Positions 32,443-40,188 of a stretch of DNA of 40,188 nucleotides are shown here, piece after piece. Within the stretch, counting starts at the first letter, position 1, and every line of letters starts with the position of its first letter. The notes beneath the pieces were generated by a model. The model searched no databases and was not told where the DNA came from. It worked only from the letters and a program-made list of their open reading frames with translations. The stretch comes from Pleurocapsa sp. MO_226.B13. Its GTDB lineage: Bacteria; Cyanobacteriota; Cyanobacteriia; Cyanobacteriales; Xenococcaceae. Location of the stretch: positions 1-40,188 of the forward strand of contig JASJEI010000106.1 of NCBI GenBank assembly GCA_030064795.1, read 5' to 3'. The position numbers were made by a program, and so were the translations under genes.

Positions 32443-32667
32443 CGGAAGATTAAATCACAATAGTCTCATCGCTATTTTTGCAGAAAGAGAATCACCCGAT
32501 TCATCAAATAATATTAACGAATTAAACAGGTTAGTCTGCCAATATTCTTTGAGTAGCGATCGCTGGTATTGTTCCCAAACTTGATACTATCTGTCCTTCT
32601 GGCAAGATACTATATAAAGAATAACCAAAGCGATCGAGATTACTGAAAAATAACGTCTTCTCTTCTT

Positions 32668-33633
32668 ATGACAGATTCGCGTGACACCCTGGGCGTAAAA
32701 CAGGCTGTGGAAGTAGCAACATTGGAGCCTACTCAATTTTACCTTTGGAAAGATCTTAATTGTGCCTACACCGTTCATACTTCGAGCAATCATCTCGATC
32801 GGACATCGGCAATAGTTCTGATTCATCCTATTGGTGTAGGATTATCAAAAGTATTTTGGCAACCTTTTATTGAAGCTTGGTTGGCCACAAATCCCAATTC
32901 AGTAATTTACAATCCCGATTTAATCGGTTGTGGTGAAGGCGATATGCCTGCGGTAGCAATCTATCCCAGTGATTGGGCAGCACAACTCAAATACTTTCTA
33001 GACAACGTAGTTAAAAAACCCGTTACTCTAATAGTTCAAGGAGCGTCATTCCCCATTGCCATTAAGTTAATCCAAAAAGACACTAACACCAATTTAATTA
33101 AAGGACTGGTATTATCAACACCTCCAGCATGGCGTACTATGACGGAAGCAGCTAAACCATCAACCCAAAAATTGCTCTGGAATCTTTTGTTTAATTCTCC
33201 AGTTGGTTTGGGCAATTTGTTTTATCGTTATGCTCGTCGTCGTCAGTTTATCAAATCATTTTCCGAGCGTCAGTTATTCGCCGATGCCCAGCAAGTCGAT
33301 CGAAAATGGCTAGACTCCTTAGTAGAAGGAGCAAAAGATCTTCAAAGTCGTTATGCAGTATTTTCCTTTTTGGCTGGCTTTTGGCGAGAAGATTATACAT
33401 CTGCTATTAGAACTATTAAACAACCCACTCTGGTGGTGTTGGGAACACAAACATCGGGTATCAGTCGAGAAAGTTTCACCGAAACGCTACGAGAAAGAGC
33501 CGACTCCTATCTCAGACATCTTCCTCAAGCGCAAGTATGCACGGTGGAGGGACGTAATGTACTTCCAGTTGAGTCAACATCTGATTTGGTCGGGGTTGTT
33601 ACTGCTTTTTGGCAACAACTAATAGACACTTAG
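32668..33633 (+). CDS. Alpha/beta hydrolase-fold protein
   Basis: A 321-residue protein with the hydrolase core: an oxyanion-hole strand IVLIHPIGVGLS (about 50), NPDLIGCGEGD, and a nucleophile elbow VQGASFPIAIKL (Ser at about 133 in G-A-S-F). A helical cap lies at about 160-240, and the acid-bearing strand QPTLVVLGTQT follows. Near the C-terminus, where a catalytic His normally sits, the sequence reads EGRNVLPVES, with Asn in place of His. The catalytic triad therefore appears incomplete and activity is uncertain. Relatives in cyanobacteria are annotated only as alpha/beta hydrolases. It is divergent from the RND pump gene. Confidence 0.8.
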   Translation: MTDSRDTLGVKQAVEVATLEPTQFYLWKDLNCAYTVHTSSNHLDRTSAIVLIHPIGVGLSKVFWQPFIEAWLATNPNSVIYNPDLIGCGEGDMPAVAIYPSDWAAQLKYFLDNVVKKPVTLIVQGASFPIAIKLIQKDTNTNLIKGLVLSTPPAWRTMTEAAKPSTQKLLWNLLFNSPVGLGNLFYRYARRRQFIKSFSERQLFADAQQVDRKWLDSLVEGAKDLQSRYAVFSFLAGFWREDYTSAIRTIKQPTLVVLGTQTSGISRESFTETLRERADSYLRHLPQAQVCTVEGRNVLPVESTSDLVGVVTAFWQQLIDT

Positions 33634-33917
33634 GCTTATTAGCTGAATCAAAGGGTGTCAATAATGGCGATCGCTATTAATCCCCTCGATCGTTTACTGC
33701 CGTTCTGAAGCTGACCGAAAAATATTAAACTAATTTAATTAGCCCCATAAATCTTAAATTGTTTAATTTGTCGATCTTGAGGAGGTAATTTTAAGCAGAC
33801 TTCAACAGCAAAGTGGAAGCAGCCAAGGAAAATATGACACTAAGTCCTTTATCGGTATTTTCTTAGCTCAAAAGTGTAAATAGTCCGAAATGTTAATTAT
33901 TAATTTTTAACTCAATC

Positions 33918-34565
33918 ATGACTACCCTTTCTCTTGACAACAGCTTAACCACCGTAATTATTATTTTCCAGGTTAAACCCGAACAACAGCAAGAACTGAT
34001 TGAGGCGATCGAGGAGTTTCTGGAAACTGTCAAGACTCAACCAGGTTTTGTTTCAGCTAATCTACATAAAAGTATTGATGGTGTAAAAGTTGTTAACTAT
34101 GCTCAGTGGTCGAGTCTAGAAGAATTCGAGGCTTTTAGAAATAACCAAAAAGTACAGGCAAAAGCAGCAAAACTGTTTGGATTGGGTACTTCTGATTCCC
34201 ATGTTTACGACATAGTAGCATCAGAATCAAAAGTCGGTACGCCCGCAATAAAAGAGGGTGAATATATCGTTCACTTTGCCGAATTTAGTATGCAACCTGA
34301 AAACCAGCCCAAAATGGTGGAACTGGCAAAAGAACACATCAAGCCAGCAATGGAACAACCAGGATTGATTTCGGCAACTTTCCACCGCAGTTTGGACGGT
34401 ACTCGCGTGATTAACTACGGACAGTGGGCAAATAAAGAAGCGATCGAAGAACTAGTTAAAAAACCAGGCTTTAGTAAAGATAAACCTTACTGGGACGGCA
34501 TTGCCGATAATGAATACCACCTTTATGAAGTAGTGCGCACAGTTAATTGTACGGATGTTGACTGA
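33918..34565 (+). CDS. Tandem ABM (antibiotic biosynthesis monooxygenase) domain protein
   Basis: Two ferredoxin-like ABM domains in one 215-residue chain: residues about 10-100 (VIIIFQVKPEQQQELIEAIE, then KTQPGFVSANLHKSIDGVKV, then VNYAQWSS) and about 115-205 (YIVHFAEFSMQPENQPKMVE, then EQPGLISATFHRSLDGTRVI, then NYGQWAN). The repeats align clearly. ABM domains work as small oxygenases or heme/quinone-interacting proteins without cofactors. It is 32 bases upstream of the REC-oxidoreductase fusion on the same strand, so a redox partnership is plausible but inferred. The stop codon lies within a heptamer repeat. Confidence 0.87.
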   Translation: MTTLSLDNSLTTVIIIFQVKPEQQQELIEAIEEFLETVKTQPGFVSANLHKSIDGVKVVNYAQWSSLEEFEAFRNNQKVQAKAAKLFGLGTSDSHVYDIVASESKVGTPAIKEGEYIVHFAEFSMQPENQPKMVELAKEHIKPAMEQPGLISATFHRSLDGTRVINYGQWANKEAIEELVKKPGFSKDKPYWDGIADNEYHLYEVVRTVNCTDVD

Positions 34566-34595
34566 TAACTGATAACTAATAACTGATAACTGATT
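34561..34595. repeat. Heptamer tandem repeat (ACTGATA x5)
   Basis: Five head-to-tail copies of ACTGATA (third ACTAATA, last ACTGATT) fill the gap between the ABM gene and the REC-oxidoreductase gene. The repeat supplies the ABM stop codon (TGA) and ends one base before the next ATG, leaving no recognisable Shine-Dalgarno sequence. Confidence 0.9.
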
Positions 34596-34596
34596 C

Positions 34597-36273
34597 ATGG
34601 CTAAACCAACAATTATTACCGTCGATGACGACCTAGAAGTATTACAGGCGATCGCTCGCGATCTGAGAAAACAATATGGCGATCGCTTTCGCGTTGTTCG
34701 TGCTGATTCTGGTGCATCAGCAATTGAGACTCTCCAACAGCTAAAGGTACGCAATGAAACAGTAGCTTTATTCCTCACCGACCAAAGAATGCCTCAAATG
34801 AACGGGGTGGATTTTATCGAACAAGCTGCACCCATGTTTCCGAAAGCTAAACGAGTCTTACTGACGGCCTACGCAGATACCGATGCTGCTATCAAAGCAA
34901 TTAATACCGCCCGACTAGATTATTATCTCCTCAAGCCTTGGGATCCGCCAGAAGAAAAGCTCTATCCCGTTCTGGATGACTTATTGGATGATTGGTTGGC
35001 AGTATATCGTCCTGCTTTTGAAGGCATCAGAGTAGTAGGCGATCGCTGGTCGCCCTGTTCTCACAAAGTCAAGGACTTTTTGGCACGCAATCAGATTCCC
35101 TATCAGTGGCTGGATGTCGAAATTGAACCCGAAGCGACTAAACTAATCGACTATGTATCCAATGGTAATGGTAGCCAGCCCAAACTGCCGTTGGTCTTGT
35201 TTCCTAACGGCGATAAATTAGAACAGCCGAGTAACTTGGAAGTTGCCGAAAAAATTGGACTACAAACTCAAGCGGAAAAACCCTTTTACGATCTGGTAAT
35301 TGTAGGCGGAGGCCCGGCTGGGTTGGCAGCAGCAGTCTATGGGGCATCAGAAGGCTTGAGTACGGTAATGATCGAACGTTCTGCACCAGGAGGACAGGCT
35401 GGTTCGAGTTCTCGGATTGAGAATTATCTCGGTTTTCCCGTCGGTTTGAGTGGCGACGATCTGGCCCGACGGGGTGTGACTCAAGCCAAACGTTTTGGTG
35501 TAGAAATTCTGACTCCCCAAGAAGTTGTCGGCGTAAAAGTAGAAGACCCCTATCGCATTGTTAAACTAGCCGACGGTAGCGAAATCAACTGTCATGCTTT
35601 GTTGTTGGCAACAGGGGTATACTGGCGCAGATTAAATTTACCAGGATGCGATCGCCTTACAGGTAGAGGTGTTTATTATGGTGCGGCCAAAACCGAAGCA
35701 CTATCTTGTCAGGACGAGCATATTTATTTAGTAGGTGGGGCAAATTCGGCAGGACAAGCAGCGATGTATTTTTCGCAGTATGCCTCTAAAGTCACGATGC
35801 TAGTAAGGGGCGACTCTTTAACTAAAAGTATGTCTCAATATTTGATCGAGCAGATTGATGCCACCGAGAATATTGAAGTACTGACTCATACTGAAGTTGC
35901 CCAAGTACACGGCGAAACTAATCTTACTGGTTTAACTTTGGTCAACAATCAAACAGAAGCAACCGAACGGGTAGAAACTAAATCTCTGTTTATCTTTATC
36001 GGTGCTAAACCCGAAACCGAATGGCTGGATGGAGTAGTAGCCAGAGACGAACGTGGCTTTATTTATGCCGGGGCAGATCTCAAAGGGAGCGAGCATTTTC
36101 GGGGCTGGACAGCTCGCGATCGCGACCCTTTTTTATTAGAAACTAGCGTCCCAGGAATTTTTGTCGCCGGGGATGTGCGACACAATTCAGTTAAACGGGT
36201 GGCTTCTGGTGTTGGAGAGGGTTCAATTGCGATTATGTTTGTTCACCGTTATTTGGCCGAAGTAGGTGCATAA
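34597..36273 (+). CDS. Response regulator / glutaredoxin-like / thioredoxin-reductase-like fusion
   Basis: A three-domain protein of 558 residues. Domain 1 (1 to about 125) is a two-component receiver: acidic pair in ITVDDDLEV, phospho-acceptor Asp62 in ALFLTDQRMPQ, Thr in LLTAYAD and Lys in YYLLKPWDPP. Domain 2 (about 140-220) is glutaredoxin-like (GDRWSPCSHKVKDFLARNQI) with a single Cys. Domain 3 (about 230-555) is a FAD/NAD(P)H oxidoreductase like thioredoxin reductase: VIVGGGPAGLAAAVYGAS, then APGGQAGSSSRIENYLGFP, then VGGANSAGQAA, then GIFVAGDVRHNSVKRVASGVGEG. The TrxR active-site CxxC is absent (GRGVYYGAAKTEA there). Phosphorylation-controlled flavin chemistry is inferred. No cognate kinase is adjacent. 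Confidence 0.93.
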   Translation: MAKPTIITVDDDLEVLQAIARDLRKQYGDRFRVVRADSGASAIETLQQLKVRNETVALFLTDQRMPQMNGVDFIEQAAPMFPKAKRVLLTAYADTDAAIKAINTARLDYYLLKPWDPPEEKLYPVLDDLLDDWLAVYRPAFEGIRVVGDRWSPCSHKVKDFLARNQIPYQWLDVEIEPEATKLIDYVSNGNGSQPKLPLVLFPNGDKLEQPSNLEVAEKIGLQTQAEKPFYDLVIVGGGPAGLAAAVYGASEGLSTVMIERSAPGGQAGSSSRIENYLGFPVGLSGDDLARRGVTQAKRFGVEILTPQEVVGVKVEDPYRIVKLADGSEINCHALLLATGVYWRRLNLPGCDRLTGRGVYYGAAKTEALSCQDEHIYLVGGANSAGQAAMYFSQYASKVTMLVRGDSLTKSMSQYLIEQIDATENIEVLTHTEVAQVHGETNLTGLTLVNNQTEATERVETKSLFIFIGAKPETEWLDGVVARDERGFIYAGADLKGSEHFRGWTARDRDPFLLETSVPGIFVAGDVRHNSVKRVASGVGEGSIAIMFVHRYLAEVGA

Positions 36274-36282
36274 ACCCGTTCT

Positions 36283-36305
36283 CCCCCATCTGGGGGTAGG
36301 ATTTT
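36283..36305 (+). terminator. Short hairpin just after the REC-oxidoreductase stop
   Basis: CCCCC at 36283-36287 pairs with GGGGG at 36292-36296 around an ATCT loop, followed by TAGGATTTTT. It is a modest terminator candidate; a stronger one follows at 36364. Confidence 0.5.
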
Positions 36306-36363
36306 TGGTTAGTTGCTAGTTGTCTAACTGACAAATAATACCAAATCAATTATTCGTCTTTAG

Positions 36364-36388
36364 AGGTGAGTAAAATACTCACCTTTTT
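36364..36388. terminator. Bidirectional rho-independent terminator
   Basis: AGGTGAGTA at 36364-36372 and TACTCACCT at 36376-36384 form a perfect 9-bp stem with an AAA loop, followed by TTTT on the plus strand. It sits between the convergent REC-oxidoreductase and substrate-binding protein genes and could serve both. Confidence 0.88.
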
Positions 36389-36415
36389 ACTTAAGAAGAT
36401 CGATAAAATAATGAT

Positions 36416-38035
36416 TTAGACACCAAACTTATCGATTTGCTGTTTGAGGTAAGCTTGGGGTTGAGTAGGGTCGAGTTCGTCAAATTTGAGTTGTTCAACT
36501 TTCAAAAGTTCTTCTGGTGGATTAGCACCGAGTTCTTTAGCTAATTCTCTAGCTAAATCCGTTAGAAATATTTGCTCGCCAATCTCTTCGTAGTTAGCTT
36601 TTTCTTCGGGTAAATAATCCCAACGTACTAACTGAGTCGAAATCCAGGTAGCAAAACTCTGCCAAGGATAAGGATCGAAATTAATCCGCTCTGGTACTGT
36701 TTTGGTATTACCCAGACCATCTTGGAAAGTACCAGTCATGACTGCTTCGAGTACGTCTATTGGCTGATTGAGATATTTCTCCTCAGCGATCGCCCTGGCA
36801 ACCTCAATCCGATTGGTATAATTACTGGCATATTCAGCAGCTTCGATAATTGCTTTATTTAAAGCTCTAAAAGTATTAGGATTTTGTTTAATCCAAGCAT
36901 CACCAGCAGTAAAAGCACAACAGGGATGATTGGCCCAAATATCTTTAGTTAGGATGTGAATGAAACCAATATCATCGAAGACTACTCTCTGAGTAAAATT
37001 ATCGGGCAAAATAAAAGCGTCAATCTCTCCTTGTTTCAGTTTGGCGATCGCAGCAGGAGGAGGCAAGACTACAGTTTTGACATCTGTATCGGGATTTAAA
37101 CCGCCACCAGCTAAGTAATAACGCAAAATCAAGTTGTGATTGGAATAATAATAGGGAATACCAATAGTAAAGTCTTTAAAGTCTTTAGCTTCTTGAATTT
37201 TTCCCTTGTGTTTATTGGCGACTGCAATTCCTTGACCGTTGTTGTTTTCAATACTGGCAAGTTTTACGGAGAAAGCGGAAGCATCCAAACCTAAAGTCAT
37301 GGCAATGGGCATCGGTGCGAGCATATGACAAGCATCTAATTCACCAGCGATCGCATCATCTCGAACTACCGACCAATTAGAATACTTTTTCAACTCGACA
37401 TTTAAGCCGTGTCTCTGGTAGAAACCCAGAGGCTCAGACATAATAATTGGCGTAGCACAGGTGATCGGTAGAAAGGAGATTTTGAGGTCTGTCTTTTCTA
37501 AAGGACCAGGCTCAAAGGCTTCTTCTTCTATAGACTCTTTTTGTCCGTAGCAACTTGCCAGCGTGACTAAAGCTGCACCTATTGCCACATTGCGTAAAAA
37601 TTTGCGACGGCTGAAGTGACCGTTGCGAATCGTATCGTTGAAAAATTCTCTCGATCTGTGACCAAATGCTGCTGCAAAAGCCTCGTCCAATCCCCCTGCT
37701 TGCTTGATAAGTTCGTTGACTAATCGCTCTCGTTTCGGATCGCCTCGCCCTGCGACTTTTAAAAAAAGAGCAGTTTGTAGGTCTGCTTTACTAATACTGT
37801 CTGCAAGGTTTAATACTTGGCGATCGTATATGCCCATTTTTACCAGATCGTCAATTAGATTTTCTGGCTGACTTGGCATATCTGCCATTATTTTTGAACA
37901 ATCTTGTTGACTGTGAAATCTACCACAAATAGAACACTTATAGATCGGATTTCTTTTGTTTACTCGCTCGCAAGATAGTTTCCATTCTGTTGGTATATCG
38001 GTATTAAAAAGCATAGCTGGGAATTTTAACCTCAT
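36416..38035 (-). CDS. NrtA/CmpA-like ABC substrate-binding protein with N-terminal extension
   Basis: Residues about 180-530 match nitrate/bicarbonate/sulfonate-type solute-binding proteins: LKISFLPITCATPIIMSEPL, then GELDACHMLAPMPIAMTLGL, then NNNGQGIAVANKHKG, then PPAAIAKLKQGEIDAF. Ahead lies a Tat-like RRKFLRN motif (about 140) and a lipobox ending TLASC (Cys about 161), so the mature part should be a lipoprotein outside the membrane. The odd feature is the 140 residues before the signal. They carry a possible zinc ribbon (CSICGRFHSQQDC, 34-46) and a helical segment (LADSISKADLQTALFLKVAG). A later start at ATG near residue 50 would remove the Cys cluster but not the helices. No permease or ATPase gene is nearby. 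It is divergent from a chemoreceptor gene. Confidence 0.85.
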   Translation of the reverse strand: MRLKFPAMLFNTDIPTEWKLSCERVNKRNPIYKCSICGRFHSQQDCSKIMADMPSQPENLIDDLVKMGIYDRQVLNLADSISKADLQTALFLKVAGRGDPKRERLVNELIKQAGGLDEAFAAAFGHRSREFFNDTIRNGHFSRRKFLRNVAIGAALVTLASCYGQKESIEEEAFEPGPLEKTDLKISFLPITCATPIIMSEPLGFYQRHGLNVELKKYSNWSVVRDDAIAGELDACHMLAPMPIAMTLGLDASAFSVKLASIENNNGQGIAVANKHKGKIQEAKDFKDFTIGIPYYYSNHNLILRYYLAGGGLNPDTDVKTVVLPPPAAIAKLKQGEIDAFILPDNFTQRVVFDDIGFIHILTKDIWANHPCCAFTAGDAWIKQNPNTFRALNKAIIEAAEYASNYTNRIEVARAIAEEKYLNQPIDVLEAVMTGTFQDGLGNTKTVPERINFDPYPWQSFATWISTQLVRWDYLPEEKANYEEIGEQIFLTDLARELAKELGANPPEELLKVEQLKFDELDPTQPQAYLKQQIDKFGV

Positions 38036-38676
38036 TGCTATCGGAGCTAAATTAATAAATTTTAATTATAAAAGCAGTAATAAATTAAGCGCAAATAAAA
38101 AGAACCTCAGTATTTTTTAAAAGATAAAAAACTTGATATAATTTACCAATTATTTAGTACAAAAACTTGTTAGTTCATTTTTTGTCCTGAAAACTATATA
38201 TCAATAGCTATAGTTTTAATTATTTTTATGCTAAAAACTAAGAAAATAAATTTTACTGAGTAATTATCTCAAACTATTAATAGCATAATCTCTATTATTA
38301 TTCAATGAAATAATGTTATATGAAAAACTGGTAACTATGTAGTTTATTTTACGAACACGAAATGTTTTTCTAGATCTTATCTGAAAAAATATAGATAATA
38401 TAATAATATAATAGTTGGTTGATTTGGATGCGTTATTTATTTATGAAGTATTTTTAAAATTTATAAATAAGGGCGGACGAAGCTTGTATTTTTCAATTTT
38501 TAAAACTGAAAATTTTTTATCCAAATCGATAAGAAAATCATTATATATAAAATTAAACCGAACAAATTATTGGCATTTTAGATCGATCGTGAAGTAATTT
38601 TTAGTACATTTTATAAATACTAATTTTAGTAAAAATACTCATTTTAATTAATACAAACAAATAACTATTAAATACC
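38036..38676. other. Long AT-rich intergenic region
   Basis: About 640 very AT-rich bases separate the divergent substrate-binding-protein and chemoreceptor genes. One perfect inverted repeat, AAAACTATA at 38190-38198 and TATAGTTTT at 38209-38217, is visible. The only longer frame (38415-38597) has composition that looks non-coding. Two divergent promoters must lie here. Confidence 0.5.
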
Positions 38677-40188
38677 ATGACTACTAAACAAGAATCTAGC
38701 AACCTAAAACCAGCATCATCTTCCCGACTACCAACAAGAAACCAAATCAAAGCTAGCTCTTTACGTCGCCGCCTATTGTTTACTATTTTGCCAACGGTAT
38801 TAATTCCACTTTTAGTAGCTAGTGGTATTGGACAGGCAATCACAGAACGTAGAGCTAAAACTCAAGTTCTTAGAGAGCTTGAAAATAATACTGTTTTGTC
38901 CAGTAAGACAGTAGCAACTTTTTTGCGGGATGCTTTTAAAACTATCGATCTAGTTGTTGCTAACCCCGAAATACCACAGGCAATGAAAGCTGGTGCAAAA
39001 AAGGCTGAAGAGGAAAAATTAACTGAGCGATCTATTTCAGAGCTAGAGCAGCAATTTGCTACTACCAGACGATTGATAGCCGACGATAATCTAACTGATT
39101 ATCTCCAAAAAACTGTGAGATATAGTCCAATAGCCGAAATATTTTTTACCGATCGCAATGGTTTCAATGTAGCTTATAGCAACTTGACTTCCGATTTTGT
39201 TCAAAATGATGAAGATTGGTGGAAAAATAGTCAAGTAGGACGAAGAGAAATTAATGGATTTGCTTTTGATGAATCGGCAAATACCAATGTATTTGAATTA
39301 TCTGAGGTAGTAAAAGATTCTCAAACTGGTGATTTTCTGGGGGTAATCAAAGCAGGTATTGCGGTTAATATCTTGACTTCTGATATAGAAAACCTATACG
39401 GAGAACAAAACCGAGATTTTCATTTTCAAATTGTTGACCCTAATAGTAGTTTGATTATTAGTAATATCGAGCTTCATAAAGAGCGTGAAATAGAAGATGG
39501 TACTCACGCTACGGAAGCAGTAGAGGTACTAGGGGGAGAGGCGATTCTCGATCTGGGTAAAACTCTAGTACAAGTTGCCGACAATTCTCTAACTTTGGCA
39601 GAGGCAAAACGATCGATCGAGGAGAAATCGAGCTTTTCTGAGGTAAATATTAATATTAACCAAGATCGAGTATTTTCTGAAACTATTGTTACTGCTTTAT
39701 TGAGATATCAAAATCAATTTTATAGTGTGTCTACTGTTCCCAAGACTAATCTCGTTTCCATCGGTGAAATTGATTACGAAGTAGTAGCTAGTGTGGGGAG
39801 AAGTCTGCAAATAGTATTCATTCTCACGGCTGTGGTTCTGGGGTTAGTTTCTTTGGCGATTATTATTCTTTTAGCACGACAAATTACTAAGCCCCTAACT
39901 AATTTATCTGCCACTACCCAAAAAGTAGCAGCAGGAAATCTAGATATTGAAGCAGATATTAAAGGTACGCTGGAAACACAAACCCTAGCTTATAACTTTA
40001 ATAACCTAGTTAAACAAACTAGAGAATCTCTACAAACCCAAAAAGCTCTAGCCGAAGAACAACGTCAAGAAAAAGAACAGCTAGAAGCAGCGATCGCTAC
40101 TTTGTTAAACGAAGTTTCAGATGCTACAGAAGGAGATTTAACCGTTAGGGCGAACTTAAATTCCATTGAACTAAGTACCGTTGCCGAT
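38677..40188 (+). CDS. Methyl-accepting chemotaxis protein (PilJ/PixJ-like), 3' end outside window
   Basis: The frame from ATG 38677 stays open to the window end (504 codons). A cytoplasmic N-terminus of 28 residues precedes TM1 (LLFTILPTVLIPLLVASGI). A large extracytoplasmic region (about 50-370) is of Cache type, with FFTDRNGFNVAYSN, then DEDWWKNSQVG, then ELSEVVKDSQTGDFLGVIKA. TM2 is IVFILTAVVLGLVSLAIIIL, followed by a HAMP domain (ITKPLTNLSATTQKVAAGNL). A second HAMP-like start (EVSDATEGDLTVRAN) appears at the edge. This is the layout of cyanobacterial phototaxis/type-IV-pilus receptors, whose C-terminal signalling domain would follow. The ligand is unknown; the divergent substrate-binding protein is a possible partner. 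Confidence 0.88.
   Translation, partial: MTTKQESSNLKPASSSRLPTRNQIKASSLRRRLLFTILPTVLIPLLVASGIGQAITERRAKTQVLRELENNTVLSSKTVATFLRDAFKTIDLVVANPEIPQAMKAGAKKAEEEKLTERSISELEQQFATTRRLIADDNLTDYLQKTVRYSPIAEIFFTDRNGFNVAYSNLTSDFVQNDEDWWKNSQVGRREINGFAFDESANTNVFELSEVVKDSQTGDFLGVIKAGIAVNILTSDIENLYGEQNRDFHFQIVDPNSSLIISNIELHKEREIEDGTHATEAVEVLGGEAILDLGKTLVQVADNSLTLAEAKRSIEEKSSFSEVNININQDRVFSETIVTALLRYQNQFYSVSTVPKTNLVSIGEIDYEVVASVGRSLQIVFILTAVVLGLVSLAIIILLARQITKPLTNLSATTQKVAAGNLDIEADIKGTLETQTLAYNFNNLVKQTRESLQTQKALAEEQRQEKEQLEAAIATLLNEVSDATEGDLTVRANLNSIELSTVAD

Noticed and set aside
38415..38597. 60-codon frame in the AT-rich intergenic region
   Set aside because: Composition is that of random AT-rich DNA, it lacks a ribosome-binding site, and I recognise no motif.
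1..40188. tRNA, rRNA, riboswitch and CRISPR features
   Set aside because: Reading both strands by eye I found no T-loop/CCA-like tRNA pattern, rRNA segment, known riboswitch core or regularly spaced direct repeats; a covariance-model scan would be needed to exclude small RNAs.

Overview
The window is cyanobacterial chromosome. The octamer GCGATCGC (HIP1) recurs throughout. Genes confined to or typical of cyanobacteria are spread along it: DUF1830, DUF3134, DUF4079 and DUF4278 proteins, a class-C flavodiiron protein, a DICT-domain protein, a two-partner-secretion exoprotein and phosphoribulokinase-type sequence. AT-rich intergenic DNA, heptamer tandem repeats and many decayed genes suggest a large-genome unicellular/baeocystous or filamentous lineage; I cannot name a genus.

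Layout. 1-3680 is a decayed accessory segment: a broken photolyase/cryptochrome gene, an intact HhH-GPD DNA glycosylase, small unknown ORFs, an intact Fcy1-type cytosine deaminase facing a truncated and frameshifted cytosine permease, and an IS982-type fragment carrying a small palindromic insertion. 3681-12225 is mostly housekeeping: a degenerate DinG-like helicase, an HtrA-family protease, a DUF3134 protein, mraY, a phosphoribulokinase paralogue, a UPF0104 membrane protein and an A-type flavodiiron protein. 12468-13937 is a mobile-element scar zone whose key object is a 377-bp deletion derivative of an IS4-like element with intact ends and a 9-bp target duplication. 13938-18736 has a pentapeptide-repeat protein, a DICT/HD-GYP-like protein, a pseudogene of a radical-SAM high-light protein, DUF1830 and DUF4079 proteins and a GNAT acetyltransferase. 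18737-23209 has an unusual ABC exporter with a kinase-like tail, glyoxalase II, a PARG-type macrodomain protein and two small proteins. 23446-25983 is a TpsA-like exoprotein.

26431-33633 contains hisF, a coiled-coil protein and a detoxification block: a GDAP1-like GST and an SMR transporter in one transcription unit, divergent from a TetR regulator with two palindromic candidate operators between them, then an RND pump and an alpha/beta hydrolase. 33918-36273 pairs a tandem ABM-domain protein with a three-domain REC/glutaredoxin-like/thioredoxin-reductase-like fusion that lacks the TrxR CxxC. 36416-40188 has an NrtA/CmpA-like substrate-binding protein with an odd N-terminal extension, divergent from a chemoreceptor cut by the window edge.

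The most unusual candidates are the REC/Grx/FAD-oxidoreductase plus double-ABM pair, the ABC exporter with degenerate ATPase motifs and a HisKA-like C-terminus, and the TetR/SMR/GDAP1-GST module. No tRNA, rRNA or CRISPR array was seen.
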